This document shows, piece after piece, positions 36,101 to 43,182 of a DNA stretch of 64,000 nt. The position numbers were made by a program, and so were the translations under genes. How positions within the stretch are numbered: position 1 is the stretch's first letter; each line of letters begins with the position of its first letter. The DNA lies in the NCBI GenBank assembly GCA_002342585.1, contig DDQG01000007.1, positions 1 through 64,000 of the forward strand, given 5' to 3'. The notes beneath the pieces are model-generated. The model saw only the letters and a list, made by a program, of their open reading frames with translations, searched no databases and was not told where the DNA came from. Source of the stretch: Prevotellaceae bacterium UBA2448. GTDB taxonomy: Bacteria; Bacteroidota; Bacteroidia; Bacteroidales; Bacteroidaceae.

Positions 36101-39100
36101 CCATACTGGGGTATGTGGGTCTGACGTCTATTATGTCTATCAAGCTGGCGATACAAATAAATAAGCGTTTTGGCGTAATGCTGGATTCGAAGGCTTTGGC
36201 TAAGACAGGTAGTGTGCAGAGCATTGAGAACGAGATTCTGAAGGTAATGATGAGCGGAAGTGGAGCTGCCAATAAGGAAGTTGATGAGGTGAAGCATGCG
36301 GATATGAGCAACATCCCGCTGTCATACGCACAGATGGGTGTCTATGTGGATTGCATGAAGCAACCGACTTCTACGGTGTACAATATTCCCGCGGCAATAC
36401 GTTTCCCAAAGGGAACTGATGTGCAGTTGTTCTGCAAGTCGGTAGAAACTATTATTAAAGCTCACCCGCAGTTCCACGTGCATTTCGATAGCCAGGGAGG
36501 TGATATTATACAAATTATTGATGAAAACCAACCTGTTGTCATTGCACAAAGCAAGTTAGACGAAGCAGAGATAAAGAAATATATGGTTGAGTTCGTCAAG
36601 CCATTTAATCTGAGACAAGGACCTTTGTATCGCATGGAGATTGTCAGCACCGAGGAATATGTTTATCTATTAGCGGATGTGCATCACCTGATATTTGACG
36701 GTGCTTCGTTCAACCTGTTCTTGGACCAGTTGTGTGATTTGATGAATGGTAAAGATATAGAGCCTGAGAGCTTTACTTATGCTGACTTCGTGGCTGCACA
36801 GAAAGCAGCAGAGAATAGTGAGGAATATGCAGAAGCACGTGATTTCTTCCAGGAGCGACTGGGTAAGATTGAAGGTGTTACGGAAGTTCCTGCAGACCTT
36901 ACCAATCCTCTGGAACAAGGTGTTGTGGAAACTTTGTATTGTCCACTAAACTTCGATGAAATAGACAGCTTCTGTCGTCAGCGCAATATCTCTCCAGCAC
37001 ATCATATCCTTGCTGCCACTTTCTATGCGTTGTCACGATTCACTAACAATGAGCAGTTGTGCATAACCACAATCAGTAACGGACGTTCCGACTTGCGCAT
37101 CAGCAATACTGTAGGTATGTTTGTCAACACGCTGGCATTAAGTGCTTTCATTGAGGAACAAAGCGTGATGGATTTCATTAATGAAACCAGCAAAAACTTC
37201 GATGAGACATTGCGCCACGAGAGTTATCCGTTTGCACGTGTTGCTGCCGACTATGATCTTTCAGCAGAGATAATGTTCGCCTACCAAATGGGTGTCTTGG
37301 AAGGCCATGAGTACAAGGGACAACCAGTAACTATGGAATTGTTTGAGTCGGATGCGCCAAAATTCCGAATTGCTTTTTATATCCAGAATAATCCTGAAGG
37401 TAGGCCGAGCATCTGCTTGCAATACGACAACGGACGCTACAGTCAGGAACTCATGCAGAGCCTGGCACAGTCAATCAGTAATGCTGCAAATGCTTTCATC
37501 GCCAATCCTGATGCTAAACTTAAGAGTGTTTCGCTGCTTGACGAAAAGCAGACAACTTTGCTTGACAGTTTCAACAATACTGATGTACCTTACGACAACA
37601 CACAGACCGTCATTTCCCTGTTCCGCAAGCAGGTAGAGAGTGTGCCTGACAATATTGCTGTGATTTTTCACGATGTGCGACTGACCTATAAGCAAGTGGA
37701 TGAGATGTCAGACCGCATTGCTGCATACCTTATTCAAAAAGGACTCAAGAGCGAAGATGTTGTTTCTATCATCATTCCTCGTAGCGAGTGGATGGTTATT
37801 GCTTCTTTAGGTGTATTGAAAGCAGGATGCGCTTATCAGCCACTCGATCCAAGTTATCCGAAGGAGCGCCTGAACTTCATGATGCAGGATGCTTCGGCAA
37901 AGTTACTTATTGCAGATGAGGAATTGCGAGGTGTTGTAGATGAATATCAGGGTGAGGTTCTTTTGACAAAGGATATCGAAAAACTTCCGGATCTTACAGA
38001 GGAAGGCAAATCTCAATTGTCAATTGTCAACTCTCAACTAAAGCCCGACAGTCTTTTCATCCTGCTATACACCTCTGGTTCTACTGGTGTGCCAAAGGGT
38101 TGTCAGTTGGAGCACGGTAATCTTGTTTGTTTCTGCCATTGGTATCAGCGTTACTACGACCTCAAACCTGGCGACAAGGTTGCTGCATATGCCAGCTATG
38201 GTTTCGATGCCTGCATGATGGATATGTATCCAGCCCTTACCACAGGTGCTACTGTAGTGATTGTTGGAGAGGACATTCGTCTGAACCTTCCTGACTTGAA
38301 TAATTATTTCAATGAAGTGGGTGTGACTCATTCGTTTATGACAACACAGGTAGGATGCCAGTTTGCGATGAACTGCGATAATCATTCGCTGCGCCACCTC
38401 TCTGTCGGAGGCGAAAAGATTCTGCCGCTTACCCCGCCAAAAGGTTATAAGCTTCATAATGGTTATGGACCTACCGAGTGTACTATCTTTACGACCACCT
38501 ATCAACAGACGGAGTTTGAGCAGAATGCTCCTATCGGCAAACCGCTGGACAACTTGCAACTCTTTATTGTAGATAAGGACATGAACCGTCTTCCACTTGG
38601 AGCTGCCGGAGAAATGTTGGTGGCAGGCCCGCAGGTAAGCCGAGGCTACCTGAACCTGCCTGAGAAGACAGCTGAAACCTACATACAATGGAATGGGAAG
38701 CGCTGCTACCGCACAGGTGATGTGGTGCGCTATCTGGCTGACGGAAATATCCAGTTTGTAGGACGTCGAGATGGTCAGGTGAAGATTCGTGGTTTCCGAA
38801 TCGAGCTGAAAGAGGTGGAATCTGTGATTCGCGAATTCCCAGGCATAAAGGATGCTACTGTTCAGGCATTTGACTATGAGAATGGCGGTAAGTTCATTGC
38901 AGCTTATATCGTTAGCGATGAGCAGATAGACATAAAAGAATTGAACGATTTCATTGGTAAGCAGAAACCTTCATATATGATTCCTGCTGCCACGATGCAG
39001 ATTGATAGCATTCCGCTGAACCAGAACCAGAAAGTGAATAAGAAGGCGCTGCCTGCTCCTGTTGTTCAGGCTGTAGATCACAAGTATGTGGAGCCAGCAA

Positions 39101-40533
39101 ACGATACAGAGAAACTCTTCTGCAGTATTTTCGGCGAAGTATTGTCTATGGACAAGATTGGTGCTACCGACAACTTCTTCGAACTTGGCGGAACATCACT
39201 CATGGTTACTAAAGTTATTATCGAAGCCGACAAGGCTGGTCACCATGTAGCTTATGGTGATGTCTTCACACATGCCACACCACGTTTGCTGGCACAGCTT
39301 TTAACAGGTGATACTCCTGTAGAGAACGATGATGACGAAGTAACTAATTTCGATTACTCAGGCATCAATGCCATCTTGCAACAAAACAATGCGGAATCAT
39401 TCCGTAAGGGTGAACTGCAAAAGTTAGGCAATGTGCTTCTTACTGGTGCTACCGGTTATCTGGGTATCCACGTTTTGCGCGAACTCATCGATTCTGATGC
39501 TCCTACAATCACATGTCTTGTGCGTGCTCAAGATCAGCCTGCAGCAGAAAGGCGATTGAAGAATTTACTGTTCTACTATTTCGAAACATCATTCAAGGAA
39601 CTTTTCGGCACACGTCTCTTCGTCATCAATGGCGATGTGACACAAGATATGACAAAGGTGGTTGGTGATTCCATCGTCAACATCAACACCGTCTTCAACT
39701 GTGCTGCCAATGTAAAACACTTCTCTAAGACTTCAGACATTGAAGATGTAAATATTGGCGGGGCACAACGTTGTGTGGAGTTCTGTCTGCAGACTGGTGC
39801 CAAACTAGTACATATATCTACTACTTCCGTTGGTGAGATGTGGGTAATACGCAATAATGGCGAAGAGATACCTAAACTTGACGAGCGCAAGTTCTGGTTC
39901 GGACAGTTCCTGGATAACCGTTATATCCACTCTAAGTTCCTTGCTGAACGAATAGTTCTCGATGCTGTTGCCCATCACGGTCTTAATGGTAAGGTGATGC
40001 GTGTGGGCAATCTGGCACCACGAAGCTATGATGGTGAGTTCCAGGTCAACTTCAACAGCAACAGTTATATGGGACGACTCAAGGTTTTCTCTACACTTGG
40101 TTGTTGTCCTTACGACAGTTATGACGAAAGCATTGAGATGTCGCCTATCAACGAGACGGCAAAAGCTGTGGTTCTCCTTGCATCTACACCAAAGGAGTGT
40201 ACAGTCTTCCAGCCGTTCAACAACCACACGGAACTCCTTGGCGACATTCTTCAACTTTTGAGCAAAGTGGAAAGAAATATAAACTTTGTAGAAAATGAAG
40301 AATTCGAGAAGGCTCTTGCTGAAGCCGGTCAAGACCAAGAGAAGGCAAAATTGCTCTCTGCAATGATGGCTTATCAGGATATGGCTCACGGACAGAAGGC
40401 TGTCTTCATAAATCGTGACAACCGATACACCTGCTCTGTTCTGCATCGTCTCGGATTCCATTGGAGCGACACAGCTTGGGATTATGTAGAGCGAATGCTT
40501 ACAGCAATCAGCGGCTTTGGATACTTCGAATAA
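33199..40533 (+). CDS. Two-module NRPS with terminal reductase (C-A-PCP-C-A-PCP-R)
   Basis: 2,444 residues. Domains read in order: condensation 1 (5-415, HHIIGDG at 127-133); adenylation 1 (417-920, YTSGSTGVPKG near 591, NAYGPTE, GRRDGQVKIRGFRIE); carrier 1 (935-1015, GLTSI with Ser 977); condensation 2 (1038-1450, HHLIFDG at 1162-1168); adenylation 2 (1455-1945); carrier 2 (1960-2040, ELGGTSL with Ser 2000); reductase (2078-2444, TGATGYLG, catalytic YIHSK). All active-site motifs are present. Reductive release should give a peptide aldehyde, which can cyclise to an imine or pyrazinone, as for C-A-T-C-A-T-R enzymes of gut bacteria. The N-terminal C domain suggests N-acylation of residue 1. 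No phosphopantetheinyl transferase, MbtH or thioesterase is nearby. The adenylation domains carry heptamer repeats and near-identical DNA blocks. Confidence 0.95.
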   Translation: MKNTAPLSKTQYGIYVECVQHLGEYCYNITYLYTLDGSLDEEKLKEAIESVVAAHPTLFTRIELNEQGEPMQSIDDSETFSLEVEHINDIEEEKKGMVKAFDIFNDRLFRIRLLKDSKCLYLLVDIHHIIGDGTTMKVILNDIDVAYSGKTLEAEGKTQADVVREEAEMRQSPAFEEDKQWYAQNFDCSDTFSQLIPDLEGTESEIGAFKRKMSVRLEDIDAFCKTHGVFKSTFFTGAYSYLLTKYNNDQEVLFNTVYSGRADKQLARTVAMLVKTVPVYAKFNDDTTVLDFLKSGEEQMKGCREHETYSYVDVVSDLKLQVDSFFAWHGTVWDNVEIGGSPTTAVKLDHTTLEVPLYVNAAIVDGHCYVNAEYKTDVYSEQMISQFLESYEAVVESFLKEEYLRDINIATKSQVELLDSFNQTDLPYDDTQTIVSLFCQQAKATPDNIAVAFKDKKYTYKQVDEISDRIAGYISSRSKVQGSSEEPVVSILIPRSEWMAIASLGVLKAGCAYQPLDPSYPKERLNFMMQDASAKLLIADEELRGVVDEYQGEVLLTKDIEKLPALTEEGKSQLSIVNCQLKPDRLFILLYTSGSTGVPKGCQLEHGNLVSFCHWYQRYYDLKPEHNVAAYASYGFDACMMDMYPALTCGASVYIIPEELRLDLIALNEYFEQNNITHSFMTTQVGYQFATSIENHSLKHLSVGGEKLATLTPPTDYRFHNAYGPTECTIFTTTYPVDKKQKEIPIGKPTDNTHLYIVDSHGHRMPVGAAGELWISGPQVGRGYLNRPEKTAEVYIKNPFSDDEKHSNVYRSGDIVRYLPDGNIQFVGRRDGQVKIRGFRIELKEVEAVIREFPGIKDATVQAFDEEGGGKFIAAYIVGDQEIDIEALNNFILDQKPPYMVPAVTMQIEAIPLNQNQKVNKKALPKPEKKSDGRNQMEESAAPLNVLEQEIHSIIAEIINTEDFGVTTILGYVGLTSIMSIKLAIQINKRFGVMLDSKALAKTGSVQSIENEILKVMMSGSGAANKEVDEVKHADMSNIPLSYAQMGVYVDCMKQPTSTVYNIPAAIRFPKGTDVQLFCKSVETIIKAHPQFHVHFDSQGGDIIQIIDENQPVVIAQSKLDEAEIKKYMVEFVKPFNLRQGPLYRMEIVSTEEYVYLLADVHHLIFDGASFNLFLDQLCDLMNGKDIEPESFTYADFVAAQKAAENSEEYAEARDFFQERLGKIEGVTEVPADLTNPLEQGVVETLYCPLNFDEIDSFCRQRNISPAHHILAATFYALSRFTNNEQLCITTISNGRSDLRISNTVGMFVNTLALSAFIEEQSVMDFINETSKNFDETLRHESYPFARVAADYDLSAEIMFAYQMGVLEGHEYKGQPVTMELFESDAPKFRIAFYIQNNPEGRPSICLQYDNGRYSQELMQSLAQSISNAANAFIANPDAKLKSVSLLDEKQTTLLDSFNNTDVPYDNTQTVISLFRKQVESVPDNIAVIFHDVRLTYKQVDEMSDRIAAYLIQKGLKSEDVVSIIIPRSEWMVIASLGVLKAGCAYQPLDPSYPKERLNFMMQDASAKLLIADEELRGVVDEYQGEVLLTKDIEKLPDLTEEGKSQLSIVNSQLKPDSLFILLYTSGSTGVPKGCQLEHGNLVCFCHWYQRYYDLKPGDKVAAYASYGFDACMMDMYPALTTGATVVIVGEDIRLNLPDLNNYFNEVGVTHSFMTTQVGCQFAMNCDNHSLRHLSVGGEKILPLTPPKGYKLHNGYGPTECTIFTTTYQQTEFEQNAPIGKPLDNLQLFIVDKDMNRLPLGAAGEMLVAGPQVSRGYLNLPEKTAETYIQWNGKRCYRTGDVVRYLADGNIQFVGRRDGQVKIRGFRIELKEVESVIREFPGIKDATVQAFDYENGGKFIAAYIVSDEQIDIKELNDFIGKQKPSYMIPAATMQIDSIPLNQNQKVNKKALPAPVVQAVDHKYVEPANDTEKLFCSIFGEVLSMDKIGATDNFFELGGTSLMVTKVIIEADKAGHHVAYGDVFTHATPRLLAQLLTGDTPVENDDDEVTNFDYSGINAILQQNNAESFRKGELQKLGNVLLTGATGYLGIHVLRELIDSDAPTITCLVRAQDQPAAERRLKNLLFYYFETSFKELFGTRLFVINGDVTQDMTKVVGDSIVNINTVFNCAANVKHFSKTSDIEDVNIGGAQRCVEFCLQTGAKLVHISTTSVGEMWVIRNNGEEIPKLDERKFWFGQFLDNRYIHSKFLAERIVLDAVAHHGLNGKVMRVGNLAPRSYDGEFQVNFNSNSYMGRLKVFSTLGCCPYDSYDESIEMSPINETAKAVVLLASTPKECTVFQPFNNHTELLGDILQLLSKVERNINFVENEEFEKALAEAGQDQEKAKLLSAMMAYQDMAHGQKAVFINRDNRYTCSVLHRLGFHWSDTAWDYVERMLTAISGFGYFE
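34623..34650 (+). repeat. Heptamer repeat inside adenylation domain 1 (TTCAAGG x4)
   Basis: Four 7-base units (TTCAAGG, TCCAAGG, TTCAAGG, TTCAAGT) lie in the NRPS frame and encode a Ser/Lys/Gln-rich loop. At the matching place in module 2 the protein instead reads LIQKGLKSEDVV, with no repeat. Confidence 0.85.
34914..34940 (+). repeat. Perfect heptamer repeat inside adenylation domain 1 (TCAATTG x3.9)
   Basis: Three complete TCAATTG units plus TCAATT run without mismatch for 27 bases inside the NRPS frame, encoding part of the variable loop just before the YTSGSTG motif. Gain or loss of one unit would shift the frame of the remaining ~1,870 codons. Confidence 0.92.
38013..38040 (+). repeat. 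Degenerate copy of the TCAATTG heptamer repeat in adenylation domain 2
   Basis: TCAATTG, TCAATTG, TCAACTC, TCAACTA occupy the homologous position in module 2, exactly 3,099 bases from the module 1 copy. The array is the same length class but has accumulated substitutions. Confidence 0.88.
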
Positions 40534-40547
40534 AGCTAACTAAAAAG

Positions 40548-40577
40548 TCAAGGGTCGGGAGATTTCCCGACCCTTGA
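40548..40577. terminator. Bidirectional terminator between the NRPS and the LuxR regulator
   Basis: TCAAGGGTCGGGA and TCCCGACCCTTGA form a perfect 13-base-pair stem with a GATT tetraloop. On the minus strand it is followed by CTTTTTAG, so it is strongest for the regulator gene. On the plus strand only TTATAA follows. Confidence 0.88.
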
Positions 40578-40580
40578 TTA

Positions 40581-40594
40581 TAACTGCTAACTGC
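40581..40594 (+). repeat. Two-unit heptamer repeat (TAACTGC x2)
   Basis: TAACTGC is repeated twice without gap between the terminator stem and the end of the LuxR regulator gene. It is short enough to be chance but is the same unit length as the other arrays in the window. Confidence 0.4.
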
Positions 40595-40598
40595 AAAA

Positions 40599-41246
40599 TT
40601 AAATATAGTATTCTACGAAGTTCACTACCCCATTCTTTATAGCCCATTTCGTGGCTTCATAGGTAGTGTTCACATTTAGTTTTCTGAAAATATTCTTCTT
40701 GTGGGTAATAATAGTATGATTGCTTGAGCAGCGCTCGTTAGCTATCTCCTTAACTGTTTTGCCTGCGGCAATGAGTTTCAGGATTTCTGTCTCGGTATGA
40801 GTCAGTTTATCCTGTTTATCGGCTTCTGCCTGCGAAGTAAGCAGGATATTGGTTATCTGATGTCCCAAATAGCGTTCGCCTCTAACGGCACATTGCACAG
40901 CTGTCTGTATTTCCTGTGCGCTACTGTCTTTCAGCACCATACTGAACGAAGGTTCTACGCTGAGTCGCCTAATAAGACCTTCTGTCAGGTTGTCGGAAAA
41001 CATAATCCAATGCACATGACTGAAACGCGAACTCATATTCAGGAGTTCGTCCGCATTGTGCATATCGAAAAGTGTCAAGTCAATGATTACAACTGCTTGC
41101 TCTTCTTTTTGCAACCAAGACATCAAATCCTTGTGAGTTCGCACATCGGCAATCTCATCATATTGAGATTTGTCGAGAGCCATTCTCACCACATAATGCA
41201 TACCCAAACGGGTTATGTCCTGATTGTCAGCCAGTAATATATTCAT
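40599..41246 (-). CDS. NarL/LuxR-type response regulator
   Basis: 215 residues. The N-terminal receiver domain has acidic residues at D7/D10 (LLADNQD), a phosphoacceptor at D56 (VVIIDLT) and Lys 106 (VLKDSS). The C-terminal LuxR-type helix-turn-helix begins at LTHTETEILKLIAAGKT and continues KEIANERCSSNHTIITHKKNIFRKL. The frame extends upstream through two tRNA genes, but that part is not protein; the start is MNILLADNQD at 41246. It is convergent to the NRPS across a shared terminator and appears to be transcribed behind the two tRNA-Pro genes. No histidine kinase is adjacent. Control of the NRPS unit is a reasonable guess only. Confidence 0.92.
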   Translation of the reverse strand: MNILLADNQDITRLGMHYVVRMALDKSQYDEIADVRTHKDLMSWLQKEEQAVVIIDLTLFDMHNADELLNMSSRFSHVHWIMFSDNLTEGLIRRLSVEPSFSMVLKDSSAQEIQTAVQCAVRGERYLGHQITNILLTSQAEADKQDKLTHTETEILKLIAAGKTVKEIANERCSSNHTIITHKKNIFRKLNVNTTYEATKWAIKNGVVNFVEYYI

Positions 41247-41259
41247 TTCCAACTCCAAT

Positions 41260-41335
41260 TGGTCGGGATGAGGCGACTCGAACGCCCGACCCCTACGTCC
41301 CGAACGTAGTGCGCTACCAACTGCGCTACATCCCG
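41260..41335 (-). tRNA. tRNA-Pro(CGG)
   Basis: The minus strand folds as a cloverleaf: acceptor CGGGATG/CATCCCG, D arm with AGTTGG, anticodon stem CTACG/CGTAG with loop TTCGGGA (anticodon CGG), and T arm with GTTCGAGTC. Discriminator A is followed by an encoded CCA. It lies 13 bases upstream of the LuxR-type regulator start codon on the same strand. Confidence 0.93.
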
Positions 41336-41352
41336 TAAATAAAAGAAAAAAG

Positions 41353-41426
41353 TCGGGATGACCAGACTCGAACTGGCGACCACACGCCCCCCAGACGTGT
41401 ACGCTAACCAACTGCGCTACATCCCG
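41353..41426 (-). tRNA. tRNA-Pro(GGG)
   Basis: The minus strand folds with acceptor CGGGATG/CATCCCG, anticodon stem CACGT/GCGTG (closing T-G wobble), loop CTGGGGG (anticodon GGG) and T arm with AGTTCGAGTCT. No CCA is encoded after discriminator A, unlike the neighbouring tRNA-Pro(CGG) 17 bases downstream. Confidence 0.93.
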
Positions 41427-41444
41427 TGTTTCCGAAAAAACTGT

Positions 41445-41453
41445 GCGAAGGTA
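41445..41453 (-). promoter_or_regulatory. -7-like element of the tRNA-Pro/LuxR transcription unit
   Basis: The minus strand reads TACCTTCGC, one base from TACCTTTGC, 18 bases before the first base of tRNA-Pro(GGG). The spacing suits a tRNA promoter. Confidence 0.45.
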
Positions 41454-41483
41454 CGCAAATAAATGCTAATGGAGAAACGAAAC

Positions 41484-41957
41484 TCACTTTTTTTTCAGAT
41501 AGTTTGCAAAGATGCGGGCAGCACTTTCCACCTTTGCCACACAGGGACGAGTCTTGTAGTACTCAGCCGTGCGGGCAGAAGCCACATAACTCGATTTGGC
41601 TTTCTCAAAGCCCTTCAGTCCAAGTATCTCGGCACAGATGAGGCTGCCGTTTTCTGCTTCCGACTCAGCCAACAGCTGCTGAACCACCTTGTAGCAGGCG
41701 GATTTACCTTCGCGGTCACTACCTTCCGTCTGTCCGCAATCGAGTCCTACCAGCATTACGATGCCGGAAACAGCTCCGCACATCATCCTTAGGCGGCCTA
41801 CTCCACCACCAAAGCCGGCAGCAATCCGCTTTGCCATCACTTCGTCAAGTCCGTATATATCAGCAAAAGCAGCTACCACACTCTGGCAACAACCATAACC
41901 CTGCATAAAGAGTTCTACTGCTCTGCCTACCCTTTCGTCAATTTCCTGGTCTGTCAT
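41484..41957 (-). CDS. C_GCAxxG_C_C family protein (probable redox-active)
   Basis: 157 residues matching the C_GCAxxG_C_C family, with conserved cysteines in GYGCCQSV (around residues 21-24), RMMCGAVSGIV, GLDCGQ and CAEILG. The family is thought to be redox-active or metal-binding, but no activity is established. The glycine-rich AAGFGGGVGR segment precedes the second Cys. It lies 19 bases downstream of the DUF4250 gene and is probably co-transcribed with it. Confidence 0.88.
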   Translation of the reverse strand: MTDQEIDERVGRAVELFMQGYGCCQSVVAAFADIYGLDEVMAKRIAAGFGGGVGRLRMMCGAVSGIVMLVGLDCGQTEGSDREGKSACYKVVQQLLAESEAENGSLICAEILGLKGFEKAKSSYVASARTAEYYKTRPCVAKVESAARIFANYLKKK

Positions 41958-41976
41958 ATCTACACATTATATATAA

Positions 41977-42177
41977 TTAAGCATCGAAACCTTCTGGGCG
42001 AAACTGTTTTTGTTCCTCGCTCCACACATATCCTTCTGCTTCGAGCTTGCTCTTAATCTCTTCTGGTTCCCGGTCAAAAGAGTAGCATAGCGACTCGAGC
42101 GAATCATACTCCTCGTCACGAAGCAGCATATTGATGCTCGACACCAGCATCATCGGGTCATTTGGTAAGTAATCCAT
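41977..42177 (-). CDS. DUF4250 domain protein
   Basis: 66 residues matching DUF4250 (N-terminus MDYLPNDPMMLVSSINMLLRD). It is small, acidic, probably helical and cytoplasmic, with no catalytic motif. It begins the unit that continues into the C_GCAxxG_C_C gene. A TAAATTTG element 31 bases upstream could be its promoter. Function unknown. Confidence 0.85.
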   Translation of the reverse strand: MDYLPNDPMMLVSSINMLLRDEEYDSLESLCYSFDREPEEIKSKLEAEGYVWSEEQKQFRPEGFDA

Positions 42178-42208
42178 TGGTTTAAATTTCGAATTATGAT
42201 TTTCGATA

Positions 42209-42216
42209 CAAATTTA
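42209..42216 (-). promoter_or_regulatory. Possible -7 element for the DUF4250 unit
   Basis: The minus strand reads TAAATTTG, fitting TAnnTTTG, but no -33 TTG is found at the right distance. Confidence 0.35.
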
Positions 42217-42289
42217 CTAAAAAACTTCCAATTCTAATAATTCTGAAATGAATCTGTGCGATAATGGCAAATATAACTTGAATATTGAC

Positions 42290-42298
42290 TAATTTTGC
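42290..42298 (+). promoter_or_regulatory. -7 element for the small gene at 42315
   Basis: TAATTTTGC lies 16 bases before the ATG at 42315 and inside the upstream extension of that reading frame, which supports the downstream start. Confidence 0.6.
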
Positions 42299-42314
42299 AA
42301 CCACAACCGAAGGT

Positions 42315-42569
42315 ATGATAACAAGATACAGCATAGAGACAGCCTATAGTTTCCTACATCAGAAACGCAACGTTTATATACATTCTTCTCTCGACTGGCA
42401 GAAAGATGACATAGAATATGCCATCGGTTCCTATGTTGATGAAATGAGCCCGGAACTGTACGACAGTCTTTCCGATGGAAGGACCGATTTCCTACGCGAC
42501 CACAAAAGATTTCAGGAAGACATAACCAAAGCCGTGGAGCAATTAGAAAACATGCTTAAGAGTCTTTGA
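42315..42569 (+). CDS. Small conserved hypothetical protein
   Basis: 84 residues from the chosen ATG (MITRYSIETAYSFLHQK). A start 10 codons earlier is excluded because a promoter -7 element lies within it. The protein is acidic and predicted helical, with no membrane segment and no motif I recognise. Two tandem hairpins follow its stop codon, and the DUF6078 gene comes next under its own promoter. Function unknown. Confidence 0.6.
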   Translation: MITRYSIETAYSFLHQKRNVYIHSSLDWQKDDIEYAIGSYVDEMSPELYDSLSDGRTDFLRDHKRFQEDITKAVEQLENMLKSL

Positions 42570-42570
42570 A

Positions 42571-42611
42571 AGTCCGTAACCAACGGACTCAGAGTCCGTA
42601 ACTAGCGGACT
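42571..42611 (+). repeat. Tandem pair of AGTCCG hairpins
   Basis: AGTCCG-TAACCAA-CGGACT (42571-42589) and AGTCCG-TAACTAG-CGGACT (42593-42611) are two 6-bp hairpins with similar 7-base loops, a 22-base period, directly after the preceding stop codon. There is no T-run, so this is not a classical terminator. Confidence 0.6.
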
Positions 42612-42628
42612 GAACTTGCCGCGAAATA

Positions 42629-42661
42629 TTTGGATTTTAACCCCACTTTATTTATCTTTGC
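42629..42661 (+). promoter_or_regulatory. Consensus promoter for the DUF6078 gene
   Basis: TTTG (42629-42632), 20 bases, then TATCTTTGC (42653-42661), 19 bases before the ATG at 42681. Confidence 0.8.
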
Positions 42662-42680
42662 AACAAAAAGCAAAGAAATT

Positions 42681-43121
42681 ATGACTGAAAAAGAAACGTT
42701 TGCAAATAAAGCTTCGGATGGTTACACAGTCTGTTACGGAGAAAACTGTCCGAAGAAAGCACAATGTCTGCGATGGTTGGTAGGACAGCAAATGCCTGCC
42801 ACCAAGAATTTTATCACCAATGTCAACCTTCAGAGTAAGGATGTGGCAACGGATAAATGTCCTCACTTCCGCAACCGCAAAAAAGTGAAGATAGCAATAG
42901 GAATGACACACATCTTCAATGGAGACATGCCTGCCAAAGTAGAACCTTTTGTACGTCAGCGTATTATCAGCAATCATTGCCGAACCTACTACTTCGAGTA
43001 TCGTAACGGCTCACGCCCCATTATGCCAGATGTCCAAGAGGAAATTCGCAGCATCTTCCGCGAAGCCGGATGGAACAAGCCCGTGGAGTTCGACAAGTAT
43101 ATTGAGGATTATGAGTGGTAG
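42681..43121 (+). CDS. DUF6078 family Cys-containing protein
   Basis: 146 residues from ATG 42681; the frame opens 17 codons earlier, but that part contains the promoter. The N-terminal region has cysteines in VCYGENCPKKAQCLRW and a further Cys in DKCPHFR, suggesting a small metal-binding or structural site. The rest is alpha/beta with basic residues. I recognise the pattern as the Bacteroidetes DUF6078 family with moderate certainty. Function unknown. The CE7 esterase gene follows 61 bases downstream. Confidence 0.7.
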   Translation: MTEKETFANKASDGYTVCYGENCPKKAQCLRWLVGQQMPATKNFITNVNLQSKDVATDKCPHFRNRKKVKIAIGMTHIFNGDMPAKVEPFVRQRIISNHCRTYYFEYRNGSRPIMPDVQEEIRSIFREAGWNKPVEFDKYIEDYEW

Positions 43122-43182
43122 ATTCTGCGCATATTTGAAACTCCAGAATCCTACACCAGTTTCATTTAAAACTTTGATACAT

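Noticed and set aside
33288..40461. Many long antisense frames opposite the NRPS (for example 38065-38688 and 39805-40461)
   Set aside because: They mirror the codon bias of the NRPS, have no family resemblance or promoter, and are read as shadows.
41247..41411. N-terminal extension of the LuxR-type regulator by 55 codons
   Set aside because: The extension is a read-through of two tRNA-Pro genes; the conserved receiver domain starts at 41246.
42949..43182. Extension of the CE7 esterase upstream of its signal peptide
   Set aside because: It overlaps the DUF6078 gene in another frame and would bury a good signal peptide.
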